Assembly: GCA_947044365.1 (NCBI GenBank)
Contig: OX345639.1
Coordinates: forward strand, 7,063,718-7,127,717
DNA: 64,000 nt
Direction of reading: 5' to 3'
Source of the DNA: Petrosia ficiformis
Lineage: Eukaryota; Porifera; Demospongiae; Haplosclerida; Petrosiidae
Under the pieces are notes generated by a model. That model was not told the origin of the DNA, searched no databases, and saw nothing but the letters and a program-made list of their open reading frames with translations. The position numbers and the translations under genes were made by a program. This document shows, piece by piece, positions 1 to 13,539 of the stretch; positions within the stretch are counted from its first letter, which is position 1; each line of letters opens with the position of its first letter.

Positions 1-322
1 AGGTGTTATGACAAATACTTGAACCAATTATAATAACAAGCATGTCTAATATCATGTATTAGATACACAAAGAAGGTTTGGATCATTTAATTAAAATATT
101 ATTCTGCTTCTTTGTATATCTATTAGACAGGATAAGGAAATCAAAATTGCAATTATTAATTGGTACATGTATACCACCATGCAGTCATAACAACCTACAT
201 GACCAATTAAATTACAATTTCCACTAGTTCTTGCAACTGTACTAATAGTTATTTTAAACAATTTTACATCAACCACAGAATTGTATGTACATATAGTGTT
301 GTTTTGGTTTTCAACTTTGCAA
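1..322. repeat. Partial MITE core downstream of receptor gene 1
   Basis: Bases 20-310 match the core of the CACTGCAAAAATAGA family (AGATACACAAAGAAGGTTTG, CATGCAGTCATAACAACC). Only the inner part is clear. No gene is seen here. Confidence 0.55.
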
Positions 323-2751
323 TCAGTCAGCAAAACTGAGCTTGAAGGAAAGCTTTGATGAAGTTTTTGATGAGCTGAGGTTGTATTTAGTACGAGTTTT
401 AAATATGCAGATTTTAGACAGTGAGTCTTTCAGTGATCTCCAGCTGATAACATAGATCAAAACACTGAGTGGAATCAGACTCATCAACACATAAACCATA
501 GCACGTGCGTATGGATTAGTGTATTGTTCAAACATTTCTCTGTCACATTTACCAGGTGTATAACCAGAGGCTTCACATTCAAAATATGAACGCAGTCCAT
601 TAATGAGTTTTTCAGTGTGAGCTTTACGAACACTCAGGTATATTATATTGTAAACTGCAAAAATGATGAATGAACAGAAGACCACTACAGTTTTTGTCTC
701 AACTGCACTTAGTTTCAGATATAAACATTTGTGCTGTAATGAATAATTAATATGAAAAATGAGTGTCTATTTAAACTATCATATTTTGTGATGAAATAAC
801 TGGTCAGACAATTAAATCAATATGCATATTTACTTACCCTGTGAAGGACCCAGAAAATGACAATTAGGAAACAAACTCCAATTTCCACAAGAACATTGAT
901 GACCAATATAGTAAAATAGAATTTTATTTCACCATAAGGACTGCACACGCTTGGAGGAAACCGAACCAATCGATACTCATACTCTTCTGTGCTTAGAGAG
1001 ATTGCAATTCCTGGCAAAGGTAGCAGAAATCCTGAAACGAGATGATATAGCGTGTTTTCAAAAACACATTTTTGTGATTATACAATTTTCAGTATATTAT
1101 TTAATTTGTATGTGCATTCATCAATAAAGAATTGTGTAAAGGAGAGTTGATACACTTATATAGTTACTAACCTAAAAATATAAGTGCTGCCATGATATAT
1201 TTCTGTCGTCCAAGTTTCTCTATTTGTTTGGCATGAAGAGGAAACAATACTTTGTAGAGGAATACACTCACGTGAAAGAACCACCAGAGAGTCATATTCA
1301 ATAGAGTGTATTGATATATAGCCCCTGTATGATAATAACATTGTCATATTCCCTGTTTATAACACTTAAATGACACTATAGTATATGCCACAAAAAGTGC
1401 TGTAGAATTACTTTGTTGTATCTCTTGAAGTAATATATACATATTTGATGTTCATGTAATTTAATGTGTCAATATGGACAGTAAATTAGCCAGTGGTATA
1501 ATTTACCAATAAACATTCTTATGTATATTTATCTATCTTAAATATTGATAATTGTGATATCTTTCACCATTAGGAAACTAATCCTAATATCAAACCAGAT
1601 GTCATAATTACAATAAATTCTGCACGAGTAACATTGCTAGTAGCATGTGTATTCACACCATACTTGTATATACTACCATTTTGAAATTCCTTCAAACTTC
1701 AATCATCTAGTTATCAGTGTTCTGCCCAGGATATTTAGAGTGGTGGTTGGATTCTACTATGCATTTAGTGCTGTTTATCCAGTTTATACTTAATTCTGTC
1801 TCAGTAGCCTATATATGTATTATCTGAGAGGTGGTTAATTTATTTAAGAGGTGATTAATTCATCTGAGAGGTGGTTATTCCCGACCAGTGCCGACCAGTG
1901 TGGGCAGAACACTGAGGTATATAGATCTCTTTAATTTGTACAGTCGGTAACCAGCTTTGTGATTATATTCTTAAAGTTTAATTGCCTTTTGTATATTACA
2001 TATTGTATATAATATAATACATAGTCATAATTATATATGTTATATCTGTATAATTATTTGTTGTTATTATTATTACCTGAAGCAACACAGAATACACTAG
2101 GACTGTTATAACTTTCTATAAGGTTAGTTGAACTGCATAGCAGATTAGTTCTATCAACTACTGCAATGATCACAATTAATGCTAATGAAAGGAAATTATA
2201 ACTACAACAAAATATTATTATTGTTATACATTATACCTGCAATAAAATAATCTGTCACCATAAATAGCATAAATACTGATGGGAAATTGAACCTAAATTA
2301 TAAATAATTATATCATTGTGAGCTTAAAAATTATTTTTCCTCACATTCTTTTGTGATTTTTGATAGAAAGTATTAGAATGATCCAACAAATGGAAATACC
2401 AATGCCTGCTAGTACCTCTTCAGATATCTGTAATGCATCATTAGAATTGTCTTTAAACTTATCACACTGTGGTAGGCAAGTGTTGTTAGCCTTAAAAAAA
2501 CCATCTCTGCATGTGATATATGCAGTTGTGGTATTCTGCATTGTTTCATTATATATATTAACATCACTGTCTGTGCTATTGGAATCCTGAAAAAGATAAA
2601 GTACTTGCATACATGATAAATCAGTCACTCTCACTTTGCATAGTGGACAATCATTTTACTTATGCTATAATGACACTTACCAAATCTGTGAATAGTTCTG
2701 TATATTCCTGTGAGAGGAAAAAAGATTCACTCTAATTTACCACTTTTAAAC

Positions 2752-2798
<47 letters not shown>

Positions 2799-2955
2799 CA
2801 GATTCACCCCATCAATGATAGTTTTGATCATGAACAATACATGAACAACTTTTCGGTTAACTCACAAAAACGTAGTAAAATATAATAGGCAGTGAGAAGA
2901 GACAGATTGTTGCACATAGTGTGATAATCAAAGCAGCAGTTTCTATAACCCTCAT
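323..2955 (-). CDS. Frizzled-like 7TM receptor, gene 1 (no cysteine-rich domain), intact
   Basis: Eight exons on the minus strand: 2866-2955, 2681-2707, 2345-2586, 2237-2292, 2077-2181, 1172-1324, 838-1031, 323-733. All junctions keep phase and give 425 aa. Exon 1 encodes a 30-residue hydrophobic leader or anchor starting at ATG 2955; an in-frame stop lies just upstream. A 9-residue exon follows, then a short glycosylatable ectodomain with three cysteines and TM1 (about residues 92-116). TM2 to TM7 follow with family marks: MTLWWFFH in TM3, RFPPSVC in extracellular loop 2, and two cysteines in loop 3. The exon layout matches the CRD-bearing paralogues except that the two CRD exons are absent; only about 90 bp separate exons 2 and 3. 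The KTxxxW motif of classical Frizzled tails is not seen. The role, presumably plasma-membrane signalling, is inferred from the fold. Confidence 0.82.
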
Positions 2956-4710
2956 TTTTCCAAAACTATTTGCAAACTGGTTTCTTTTTTTAATTTATAA
3001 GCGATGGGGGTGTGGTGTACTCGGGGTACACGTACACGTGGATGAGTTAGCTTTGTCAAGCCAAATGATATTATCCAAGATAACATGACAATGGAGCAGG
3101 TCCAAAGTAATATATCCCCAACCACTCTGCTCGACCTACTATTCCACGTCAAAAGCTAGGCCGTGGAGTCATAGTCTATGGCTCCATGGCCTAGCTTTTG
3201 ATGTGGTATTGGTGCATTCTTCGGAGTTCATTTTCGAATTCATCAGCTTGATGAAGTTAAAAACACCATCCTGTACAAACCCTTTAGATATGGTTTGAAT
3301 TGGTTTCAAACAGCCATCCCTTTTGGAAGAGATTAGTAACTGTATCTGGGTCTGCAGCCATTATTTCAGAGAGATTATGAATCATTGAATGTATAAACGT
3401 ATTAGCTTGTGATGAACTATACTTTCATCTGAAGAAAATATCAGAATCATTGTCTGCAATGCATACCTCTGGTTATTTGACAATATAGAATCTTGTGCTA
3501 CTGTGACAAATTACTAGTAGCAGTTTCAGTAACTGAATCTAAACTTAACAGGCATGACTGATTATAATGATTTGGGAATCCTTGTCCAGTGTTTCTCCTA
3601 ACAAGATTATTGAAAGACTGCATGGAGTTGTCTATGTTTCAAGACATTAGCTATATAGCTACCAACACGTCTTACAAGCCATGCAGACAATCTGCAAGAC
3701 TATACTCAAGGGTGGCCATGAGTCAGTATAGTTACTTGATCCATGCTCTCATTAGGTTGTCCATAGAGATTCTAGAATTAAATTTAAGGAATGCCAAAGA
3801 AGTAAATTGATCCAGACTCCTTGTACCCCCACCTCTTTCAACCTCAAATAGTCAACAGAGTGGGATGTTTTTTTAACTAGAATGCATATGTATAGCAAAT
3901 TTTTAAGATATCATAAATGAATCTCAATACTGAGGAGTGTATTTATGTGTAACATGTTGTATATACAAATAGTGTTTACTGCATGCATGACTTTCAAGAG
4001 CTAAATCATGTATTCTCTGCACAAAACTGCACATGTATATATAAATTAATTTTATATCAGAATTTTTGGTGGCATATGGCCATACACTTCAACCATCATG
4101 TTCATTGCTATTCATCTTTGTGCCAAAATTGTCTGTTAGAATGATTGATACCTTTGAAGTCTTCTGCAATCAAAAGAATTAAAACAAAAATGAACTGAAT
4201 ACACTTATCTACTAATGAATTTGCACACGAAAAGGAACACACCATGACTCTACAAAGGTATATAAGGGAAGACACACACTAGCTTGCAATTGGTGGGTAG
4301 GTAGTAACCTACCCACCAATTGCAAGCTAGTGTGTGTCTTCCCTTATATACCTTTGTAGAGTCATGGTGTGTTCCTTTTCATGTGCAAGTTATAATATAA
4401 CTGACCCTACAGTGACGTGGGTCTTGGTAGAGTACTATTTCACCAAGACCCTACAGTAACGTGGATCTTGGTAGAGTATTATTTTATACCAAGACCGTAG
4501 GATTAATGAAAGTGACTAGGATTGATGATTGGCAGTTAAACTGCAAATTCAATACTACCCATCCTAGTTAGTTATCCAAAGTGTTTCTAATAAATATATT
4601 ACAGAAAGGTGTTCAAATTGATAGGTTGTTTCAACCAGTTGTGCTTTCATTAGTCAACACTTGTCTTAAACTGTATATATGCTGGCTTGATAGATAATAA
4701 TTGCATACCT
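2956..4710. repeat. Gene-free stretch with two long palindromes
   Basis: Contains a palindrome at 3147-3203 and a near-perfect one of about 80-bp arms at 4222-4387 with almost no loop, followed at 4397-4500 by repeats of ACCAAGACCCTACAGTAACG in both orientations. A short minus-strand open stretch near 3280-3420 (ADPDTVTNLFQKGWLFE) looks coding but could not be assigned. Confidence 0.6.
4222..4387. repeat. Near-perfect palindrome, about 80-bp arms
   Basis: Left arm from TGCACACGAAAAGGAACACA, right arm ending TGTGTTCCTTTTCATGTGCA, centre GGTAGGTAGTAACCTACC. If transcribed it would form an almost uninterrupted hairpin. Perhaps a fold-back transposon. Confidence 0.85.
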
Positions 4711-6283
4711 GTAAACTGAGTGCTACAAATTTTATTGTATCAAAACATTGCTCTTGTTGTAGGATCATACTTGCACAAGCATTAACACTGTAAAAAGAAA
4801 TGGTTGTTTCAACCAATTGGTTTGGTTATATCAGTTGCATGTTTTCTATCTGCATTATATATCATGTTTATATATATATATAACAGAAAATAGGAACAAT
4901 TACTATATGTTGCTAATTGGATAGTACACCTGTACTTTGCATTAGAAACATAATAAACATGTTTATTACAGAAAGTATTATGTTCCTAATGGATAGTACA
5001 TCCGTACTTTCTCATTAGGAACATAATAATTATGTTTATAATGGAAAGTAAAAATTGTTTTCCATTAATAGTGGCTTCCTATGTTTCGCTTTATTATTAA
5101 TATAATTATTACAAATGAAACTCATGTAACCAATCAATTGGTTAAAACAACTAATCATTTTTTACAGTGTTAAATATTCAAAAATTACATGCAAACCAAC
5201 ATTTTATCTTGTGATACATACTTGCAATTTTTTCCAAATGTTTTGAATGTCCCTCTACCCAAATACAGCAAGGTTGATTATATCCATTTTTTGCAAGAAA
5301 CTCAGCAACCATTCCAGAAAAAAATTTATCTTCGCAATTGTTATGTCTCTCAACAAAATTAAAAAAATTGTCTTGGTAACTCAAATGTGTACATATATAG
5401 GTAACGAACATGTGCAAAGAAAGTGGCACCTAATATGAAAGAGTACTGCAGATCTTTCCTTGATGGTCGTTTAAAACGATGGGGTGTATCAACTAATCCA
5501 TATCGTCGAAATATATAGTCATATGTATGAACTCTTGCTTCAGTTCCAACAATTAGTTGAGGAGAATTCTGTATAATTATATAAACAAAATTCTGAATTC
5601 TCCCTCTCTATTATATACTCTTGGTAATGTATATCAGACGTAGATCAGGTACGTTTGTATCTGTGCTTGACTGTATTCAAGTACTTTTTCTGAGTCCTTT
5701 GTACTTGAAGATTTAACTAAGCCTAGTACTTGTACTTAAGTACATTGTCAAAGCACCTGTACTTGTACTTATATCATGTCTCTGTTGAAAGACTATTTGA
5801 CATTTTCAGGAATATGTTTAGTAGAAAAAAGTGCAAAATATATTATAATACATGGAAAATGCTATGTACATTTATTGTAACTGAAACCATTACTTGCATG
5901 TGTACTTCACTTGTACTTGTAGTTAAGTACCAATACTGTGTACTCCCACATGTCTGATGGATATAGTAGATGTGTTATCTACATAAGGCTTGGTCAATTA
6001 ATGGCATAAAAAAACATGTGCTTGAGTCATATAAACCATTAAATGATAAGCAAAAAATTGGATTTCGGTACTAATAATTACATGATCTTCATAATTATAT
6101 CTTGTTTTCACAATAATAATCATTAATACAAAAGTGGCCTTTTTATGACTCAAGTGGGACATATATATCAGTCGCAGTGTATATAAGAATACAATTTTAT
6201 TACAGAACACACCTGCCAAACATCAAATGCAAGTTCCAAGTCTTTTTCTTTAGGCATCCTGTCATCATCAATAATCAACACAG
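4711..6283 (-). pseudogene. Exostosin-like glycosyltransferase (GT64) gene fragment
   Basis: Exon 6213-6283 encodes AVLIIDDDRMPKEKDLELAF and ends at VWQ, the DDD catalytic/metal motif and following helix of the GT64 domain of EXT/EXTL proteins. The next exon, from 5568 downward, begins in matching phase with NSPQLIVGTEARVH and continues through YSFILGATFF; after a 1-base shift near 5395 it reads FVERHNNCEDKFFSGM, equivalent to the conserved NCED motif. It ends at the donor near 5225. A possible last exon at 4711-4788 encodes LQQEQCFDTIKF. Such enzymes add GlcNAc or GlcA to heparan sulfate in the Golgi. The frameshift and a 384-bp transposon (4786-5169) between the last two exons suggest a dead gene. 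Hydrophobic-rich sequence at 6507-6740 may be a decayed upstream exon. Confidence 0.68.
4786..5169. mobile_element. MITE, CACTGTAAAAA family
   Basis: Starts CACTGTAAAAAG and ends TTTTTACAGTG, with inner inverted copies of AACAACCAATTGATTGG. Flanked by TTAA on both sides, a possible target duplication. A second copy lies at 54219-54544 in the Death/RING/ZU5 gene. Internal palindromes (AACATAATAATTATGTTTATAATGG) are conserved in both. Confidence 0.75.
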
Positions 6284-7288
6284 CTAAAAATTAATTATTC
6301 AAGTTATATTAATCAGACAATAAGATACACTGCAAAAATTAAATTGTTAAAAAGCCAATTTATTGGTAAGTACAGTTGCAAGGAATAGCAATGTTTGGAA
6401 ACAGACTGAAAATTTACCATGCATCCACTCTGCATACGAGGGTTAATTTAAATGCATCACTATAAGGTGGTATATGCTTTAGTTTGGTTTAAAGCACACC
6501 TACAGCCTATTTTTTATTCATGGCTAAGATTAATGATTTCATAATACCAAAGAATACAGGATTTGCTACTGGTAAACTGACAGAGATGAGAATTTCATTC
6601 GTAAAAATAATGATCACACCCACCACGAGTGAGCTTGCGTTTAATGCTTTTTCAGTGAAGAAAACAATTTTATTGATAAACATCTCAAGTGTCTTATAAA
6701 CTTTTACTTTCATTTTAAAAATATTTATGACATTAAGCAAGTATGTATTCTTTAAAATGTGTATAACGAACTAAGTTTTAAATCTGTATTAACCAATATG
6801 TTAGTCATTTTAACATTTGTTTGCAGCGTAGGAGGGGCAGAAGGTTACTGTAATTATTTTGTTTGTCTGTCTGTCTGTCTATTACCAAATTTCCTGCAAG
6901 ACAATAAAAATTGGCATTTCAAAAGAGCTACCAACACACTTCAAATGATTTTTGTAAAGTAATTTATGACTCATCTATTTTATTTGATACACTGAATGCT
7001 TTGTTTTCCAATCACGCTACAAAGCTGTATATAGAAGGGTTCTGCTCCATGGGTCCATTCATTGTACACTGTGATCATAAAAATGTGCATGACAAACTAA
7101 TTGAAATTCATACTTTATATTCCTTGCAACCATATACTTACTAAAGTATTATTTTTGCAGTGAAATGACTAATAGCAACCAAATCTTTATGGTAATTATT
7201 AATTATCATGTAATACATATGGGAATGAGTTCATACCTTCAGTCCTTATCTTGGGGTAGGGAAAAAATCAGTTATTCAAACTATTAAC

Positions 7289-7378
7289 AAGGGGTCTTTT
7301 AAAAATAGTTGTTTTGAACTATTTTTTAAAAGACCCCTTGTACATGTCATCTTCCTACGGCTGGAAGATGACATGTAC
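7289..7378. repeat. Two back-to-back perfect hairpins
   Basis: First hairpin 7289-7339 (AAGGGGTCTTTTAAAAATAG and its complement), immediately followed by 7339-7378 (GTACATGTCATCTTCC and its complement, loop TACGGCT). The surrounding 6741-7704 holds no recognised gene; 6840-6960 matches part of the repeat at 60362-61230. Confidence 0.75.
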
Positions 7379-7704
7379 TGTAGCTTTTGTTTTTTCAAAC
7401 TCATCCACCTGACATAGATAGATCTTTGTGCCAACTATTTATGTGTTACCTTAGATTGGTGGTATTACTGGAGTAGCCGACTTCCCTTTGGGATATGCGG
7501 CAGCGAACAGCTTTTTCGTTCACTTTATCTCCACTTTCATCAATCACAAAATCCAAGTACTTTCATAAAGAGCTTTTGTGTCCCTTTGGAGGTTGTAATT
7601 CAACTATTTCAGTAATAGAAGAGGATTTACGAGTGTGACATCACAGCATCTCAAGTTCAGCAATCGTTCAAAACTCCATTAATAATAATCATTATTATTA
7701 TTAA

Positions 7705-8720
7705 TGGAGATACATAATTGTCAGGATTGAAATGATTTAGGAAATGCGTATTATTTCAGTTTAAACTTAATAGTGTCTAACGATTAGTCAAGGTCAATTG
7801 ATGAAGTGAGTTCCAAAGTCCTGGCAAATGGTTTAAATAAAATGACAAGACAAAGAAGAACGACAAAAAGTATGGTAGAGCTTATTAAATGAAGAATATT
7901 TAGTTTTTGAAGTTTCGAATGTTACTAAGTCTACAATATTAAAACCAGGATGAGAAGATTTGAGTGATCTTATGGAAAAGATTGTTTAGTTCAAATGTCA
8001 TCATTAATGGAAGCATTTTAAGGTGTATAAGACAAGACTTATAATCAGAAGTAAAATCTTGTAAAATTATTTAGATGCTCTTCATTGTAGATCTTCTATA
8101 ATAATTTAGTATCTTTGATTAAAGAGGGTCTCCATAGAGGAGAACAATAGGAGACTCTGGATCAAATAAAGACACAAGCATAGACACTTCTTGGTTTTAA
8201 TAGAGGTAGTGGAGTTAAATGTTCTTCGCAGTAAGTGCAACATTTTGTAAGTCATAATGAGCATTCCATTTAGGGTTATTTCAATGATGACCCAAGGTCT
8301 TTATGGAGGTTTTAGAAGCTATAGGTAAACTATTTATATACAGTGTAAGTAGAGGTAAGGGTAGAGAAGAAGCGAAGTAGAGTAAATTTCTCAGAATTGA
8401 AATACAAGTTCCATGTTTACTCCACTCCAAGAAATGAATATCATGTTGTAACCCAAGACAATCTGAGGAAATACTTTTTGGTAAGGCACACTTCCCCTCA
8501 TCAGCAAAAAAAAGAAGTTTCATAAACGTAACAGCTAAATGCAAGTCATTGATATATACCAGGAAAAGTATAGGTCCCAAGATACTTCCTGAAAGAACTG
8601 GTAAAATGGATCAACATTTGTTATTGACAATGTACATGAGAGGAGCCACCAATGCCAATAGATCACAATTCTATTGATATTTGAATGTCAAGTTGGATGT
8701 TATTTATTCCTCAAGTTAAA
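7705..8720 (-). mobile_element. Degenerate non-LTR retrotransposon (LINE) reverse transcriptase fragment
   Basis: On the minus strand SGSILGPILFLVYINDL is followed by LFFADEGKC, the RT motifs normally written GxxLGPLLFxxYINDL and FADD; the second Asp is replaced. Near 7840 the strand reads LPGLWNSLHQLT, the motif near the C-terminus of many jockey/CR1/L2-type RTs, followed by NHFNPDN. Several stops and frameshifts separate these pieces and there is no endonuclease, so it is a 5'-truncated dead copy. Confidence 0.72.
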
Positions 8721-10617
8721 TGGTTGTATTGGAAATAGGCACATGGTTTTAAAAAATGAAAGAGTATGTAGGGATATCAAAACTGCACAGGAACAAGATT
8801 GGGATGGTACTATAGGAACAAATTAAACACCACTTCCACATAATACCCTACATCAGTATAATTATATAGCTTGAGTGAAAGTTAAACACAAGAAGCTATA
8901 TTCATAATAAAATAAGGTATGTTTAATATAATGTATTCTGATTATTATTCTATACAATATTGTAATAATATAGACTAAGTAGGTCAATGTCTCAATTAAT
9001 TAAGGAGTCTTTTTCTTGCACATTACCACTTATATACCCAATGTAGTAGTCAGTTGAAACAAGTTAGTTATTGTAAACTAAGAACTTACTGCAATTAATG
9101 ACAGAATATAGTAGTACTATATATTTCCAACATAAACAATTATTACATTTTCTGCTTCACAACAAAATAATTGTATTTAGAACTCTGAAATGTTGTCGAA
9201 GAAAATAGATTTTCATAGGCAAGCAGAATTATAGTTGAAATGCTTGCTGACATAAAAAGAAACTGGGCATACGATTAGAATAAAAATGAAATCCAAACAT
9301 TCACACACAAGAAATTAACTAATACTATCAACAAAAAACTAGGAAAATTTATAATGTCATTACTTAAAAAAAAGTAATTATCAGCAAACTCTACATTTAA
9401 ACAACTGTAGGGGAAACAGGTGGGGTCATTAAGCTCATCTCACTCCTTCTTGAATCCAAACGTACTAAACTCATTTCAGTCCTTCTTGACTCCAAACGTA
9501 CAAGTGATGATTTAGTTTCTTTTGATATGCTCGAATTCATCCATCCAACTGTGAAACGTTTAAACAAATTTTTAATTGCATTCCATTTGACAACAAAGTT
9601 CATAATACTCAAAGGGAACAGTCCCATCAATATATATGCAACTGCACTCATATATGGTTGAGTATATCGCTCAAAAATTGTCCTGTCACATTTTCCAGGA
9701 ACATGACCAGATGACTCACATGCAAAATATGTTATAAGCCCATCGACAGTTTCATCAGCATTTGAAGTTACAATTCCAACATGGACCATAGTGTATACAC
9801 CGAAAATAAGAAATGAAATGAACACTATTAAAATCTTTTTCTCAGCTGTACTGAGCTTCACTCTCTCTTGGTTCGATGCTCTGAAACCATGATTCTGTGT
9901 ACATTAAACATTCATATAATTATCATGATCTATATTAAACACTGGGTAAATTAAGAGTTACAACATTGCATATGAATGAATTTTATCTATACCAGTAATA
10001 CTTAGTTTACACAAAAACTGATTGACTTACTTTATGAATGACAAAGAAAATAATAATTAGGAAACAAACTCCAGCTCCCAGTAGAATAGTAATTAATAGT
10101 GTAGTTGAATAGAACCACATGTCTCCATCAGGATTACAAATAGTAGGAGGGAAACGGGAAATTGCGTACTTATGTTTGTCTGTACTGAGTGAGACGATGA
10201 CTGCTGGTAAAGGAATCACAAAGCCTGAATTTGAGAGGAAAATACATTATTTATTAGAATTGCTATGAAATAAACATTCTGTTTCTTGTAAATACAATTA
10301 TTACATCAACAAAGAGCATGTCGATATAACCATTACTATGATAATCACTACTTGTTATACTTTACCAGGCTTCTATTATTAATTAAATCTTTGGATAAAC
10401 ATTTTTATGACAAGAACCATTACGATCACTATCATGGCGTGTTTATTTAGATCAAACATTTTTATTATATCTTATGTTGTAAACACTTTCAAGATGGCGA
10501 GTGTTTAAAATGATTAGTGTAGCGTAGCCAAACCTTAGAGCATGCAGTAGCAGCACACAGTGAGGTATATACTAATCACGTTGGAGCATTACAGTGAAGA
10601 TTCTTCACTACATGAAA

Positions 10618-11245
10618 CGAGCGCCGTCGGGACGGGACCCTTGCCTATGTGGCAAAGTAATACAAAGCACTACAATTTTTTTCTAAATATAATAAAGTTT
10701 GTGTATAAAACAAACAATACTTTTATTGAAAAATGTATAATTTATATATATATCTTGCATCTTATTCTCTGAAGTCTCCAACGTGTCTATTACGTGTTTA
10801 GCATTCACGTGCACAAGACCATGCCTGTAGGTGGAGCTAAGTAGCTTGCATCAATGGTGGTGTAGTTTAGTAGTAGCAACCATTACCTCGATTGTTTTTG
10901 GTTTGAAGTGTTTCTTGGCTAGCGACAGGCCATGAAACAGGATAACTTGTGTTTGTGTGTCCGTATATACTCTCGTTATTGCCCTCGTTTCATCTTAAAG
11001 TCGTGAAACGGTAACTGTGAGTTATAAAAATTGTCATAACTTTAGAACCAAAAGGTTTTAGAAGATTTCCTTCGTTATTTTTTTTCCTTGTATAATTTGA
11101 AGTCTACCAGCACCCCGTTTGAAATGTCAATGTTTCTATTTTCCAGAAAAATTGCTAACACACAGACAGACACACAGATACACAGACACACAGACAAAAC
11201 GATTACCGTACCCTTCCGCCTACGCTACGCGGCGAGGGTAATAAT
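10618..11245 (-). repeat. Repeat with GCCGCGTAGCGTAGGCGGAA end, inverted copy
   Basis: Ends and the ACACACAGACAGACACACAG run match 60362-61230 in opposite orientation. Absent from gene 4 at the corresponding place, so it inserted in gene 2 after the duplication. Confidence 0.65.
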
Positions 11246-13539
11246 GTCAGACTTCCATCTTAATAATTATTCTTCACTAACAAAGATAATGAATCTCTTA
11301 CACACAGAAAAGACTTTGGATAATTCACATGAGACTGAAATCACAACTTGTTGTGCTTTATCAGGCTATTTCAAAATATAACCACTACACACACACACAC
11401 ACACAATATATATAATATGTAATAATATTATATAAATACACATTATTGTATACTTCCACATACTAGTTGAACTGATACAATGACTTCATATAGCATATGT
11501 GTGGGACATGGCTTAGAAGGAAGGGTGCGGCAAGCAGTTTAGGTGTGGCTAGCACACCTTGTCTATACCATAGGCTGTGATGCTGGCAATGCCTTCTATA
11601 CAGTGATTGATATCACACTGTAGTTAGCATGAATGTAGTGGATATGTATGTGTACACTGTACAGGAGGAATCAGACTCAAAATTCACACTTGCATATAAT
11701 TATGCACACTTCCAATTTTATGTCAGAAATTTATAGATGAAACAATAATAGTGCTTACCAAGCAATACAGTAACAGCAAAAATATATTTCTGCCGTCCAA
11801 GTATTTGTGTTCGTTTGGCATGAAATGGAGCTACCACTTTGTAGAGAAATATAGACACATGAAAGAACCACCAGAGTGTCATATTTACAATCGCATAATG
11901 AAATATAGCTCCTGTAAAAATGATAACAATAGTATGCATACATAATGTTCTTTGAGTGAATGATGTGTAATTGAAATTTGTCATCATTAATAACCTGACA
12001 CAGCACAAAATACAGTTGGATTATCCAGGCTCTCTTTAAGACTTATTGAACTACAAAACAGTTTATCCCTGTCACTTGCAGCAACAATCACTGCTATACC
12101 TAAAACAAAATAGAATTAATAACATACACAAAATTATATAGTGTTGTCAGTTTGATAATTAGCTCATTGAACATAATGATTTGGATACTTCAGAAAAGAA
12201 AAGGGCAGATATGCGATGTCATCAGTTTTACCAGAAGAGATGGTGACTTTTGGATTTTTTCAAAACATCTTAAAAAGCTAGTGTTTGGTTTTGGTTTGAA
12301 ACCAAATATCAATTAATTTGTTGTGTAGCCACGATGAAAAATACAGTGATTCTGTGTTTGTTTCCTTTATACTACAGTATCATTATGTTTTTGTCATCAC
12401 ATTCTTTCAATAAAATCTAAGCTTATGTTTTATGCATGAAAATATTCTGTGTTCTTTCAAAGGGGCCATTTTCCTATCAGTGGCATAGCCAAGAGGGGGA
12501 TAGCTTGAGCTGGGCATATGTCCCGGCAGGGAATTTTTACCTGTGCCCAGGCAACTGCTGAATCTCATCATACATTTTGAATCACTGCAGAATTCCCATA
12601 GAAATCAGACTTGATAATTCAGTTACTTCAGTATAAAAGAAAGAGAACTGACATTATAAACACTGAAAAGCACTTAGCACTGATCGTGAAACACCCACTG
12701 ACATTTTTCTTTTCTAATTAATTATTTTCAATATTTTGATATCATCATCGTCATTCAAAATAACCGACCACACCCACTATAAATAATTAATTAGACACGA
12801 AATTTTCGCGGCACAGTTTGTGCACCAAACTTTTGCCCAGGTAGCTAATATCTGGAGTCTATTGGACATCCCCTTACATAGATTCATGTAATTATTATTA
12901 ATACTCATATGTGACTCACTAGCAACTAAATAGTCCAACATCAGAAAAAAAACAAAGATTGATGGAAAATGGAGCCTAAAATTGGTCAAAATTTAATAAC
13001 AATAAACTTCATTTTTGCATAATTACTATAATTATATAATCAGTTCATACAGTAATGATAACGTATATAGTGTTATATCACATGGATGGGTTAAGCGTAA
13101 GTGGAAGGTGCCAATGTTGCATACATATAATGTTATAACACACTTACAAGAGTGCTATATCAGAAGTATAATCACCAAATCCAAAGTCTGTAAAAGGTGA
13201 TTATAAATGTGTTATAGCACGGGTAGGCATGTTGCAATGAATTACCAGAAGGCAAACCTACTCTAGCTGTGTCCTAATGTTTTGTTTTGAGTTTGGATCA
13301 GGTGAATATTGTAGCATTGTATTTGTGTTGCTATGATATTGGCAGGTTTTATCTGATTTAATGATGTGGTTACTTTGAAGTTTTACCATACTGGGGATAT
13401 ATTATGATCTTATGCCATTATGTAATTCATTGAGCAGTATGATCTCTATATGGTCAGTACCACTATCAAATAAAGTATGGCTAATACGATAATTTTGCCT
13501 TAAAATATTCCTATTATGAAGTAAGGCTGTTTGTTATTG

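Noticed and set aside
3280..3420. Minus-strand coding-like stretch ADPDTVTNLFQKGWLFE
   Set aside because: Too short, no convincing splice sites or family match; mentioned only as a possible remnant.
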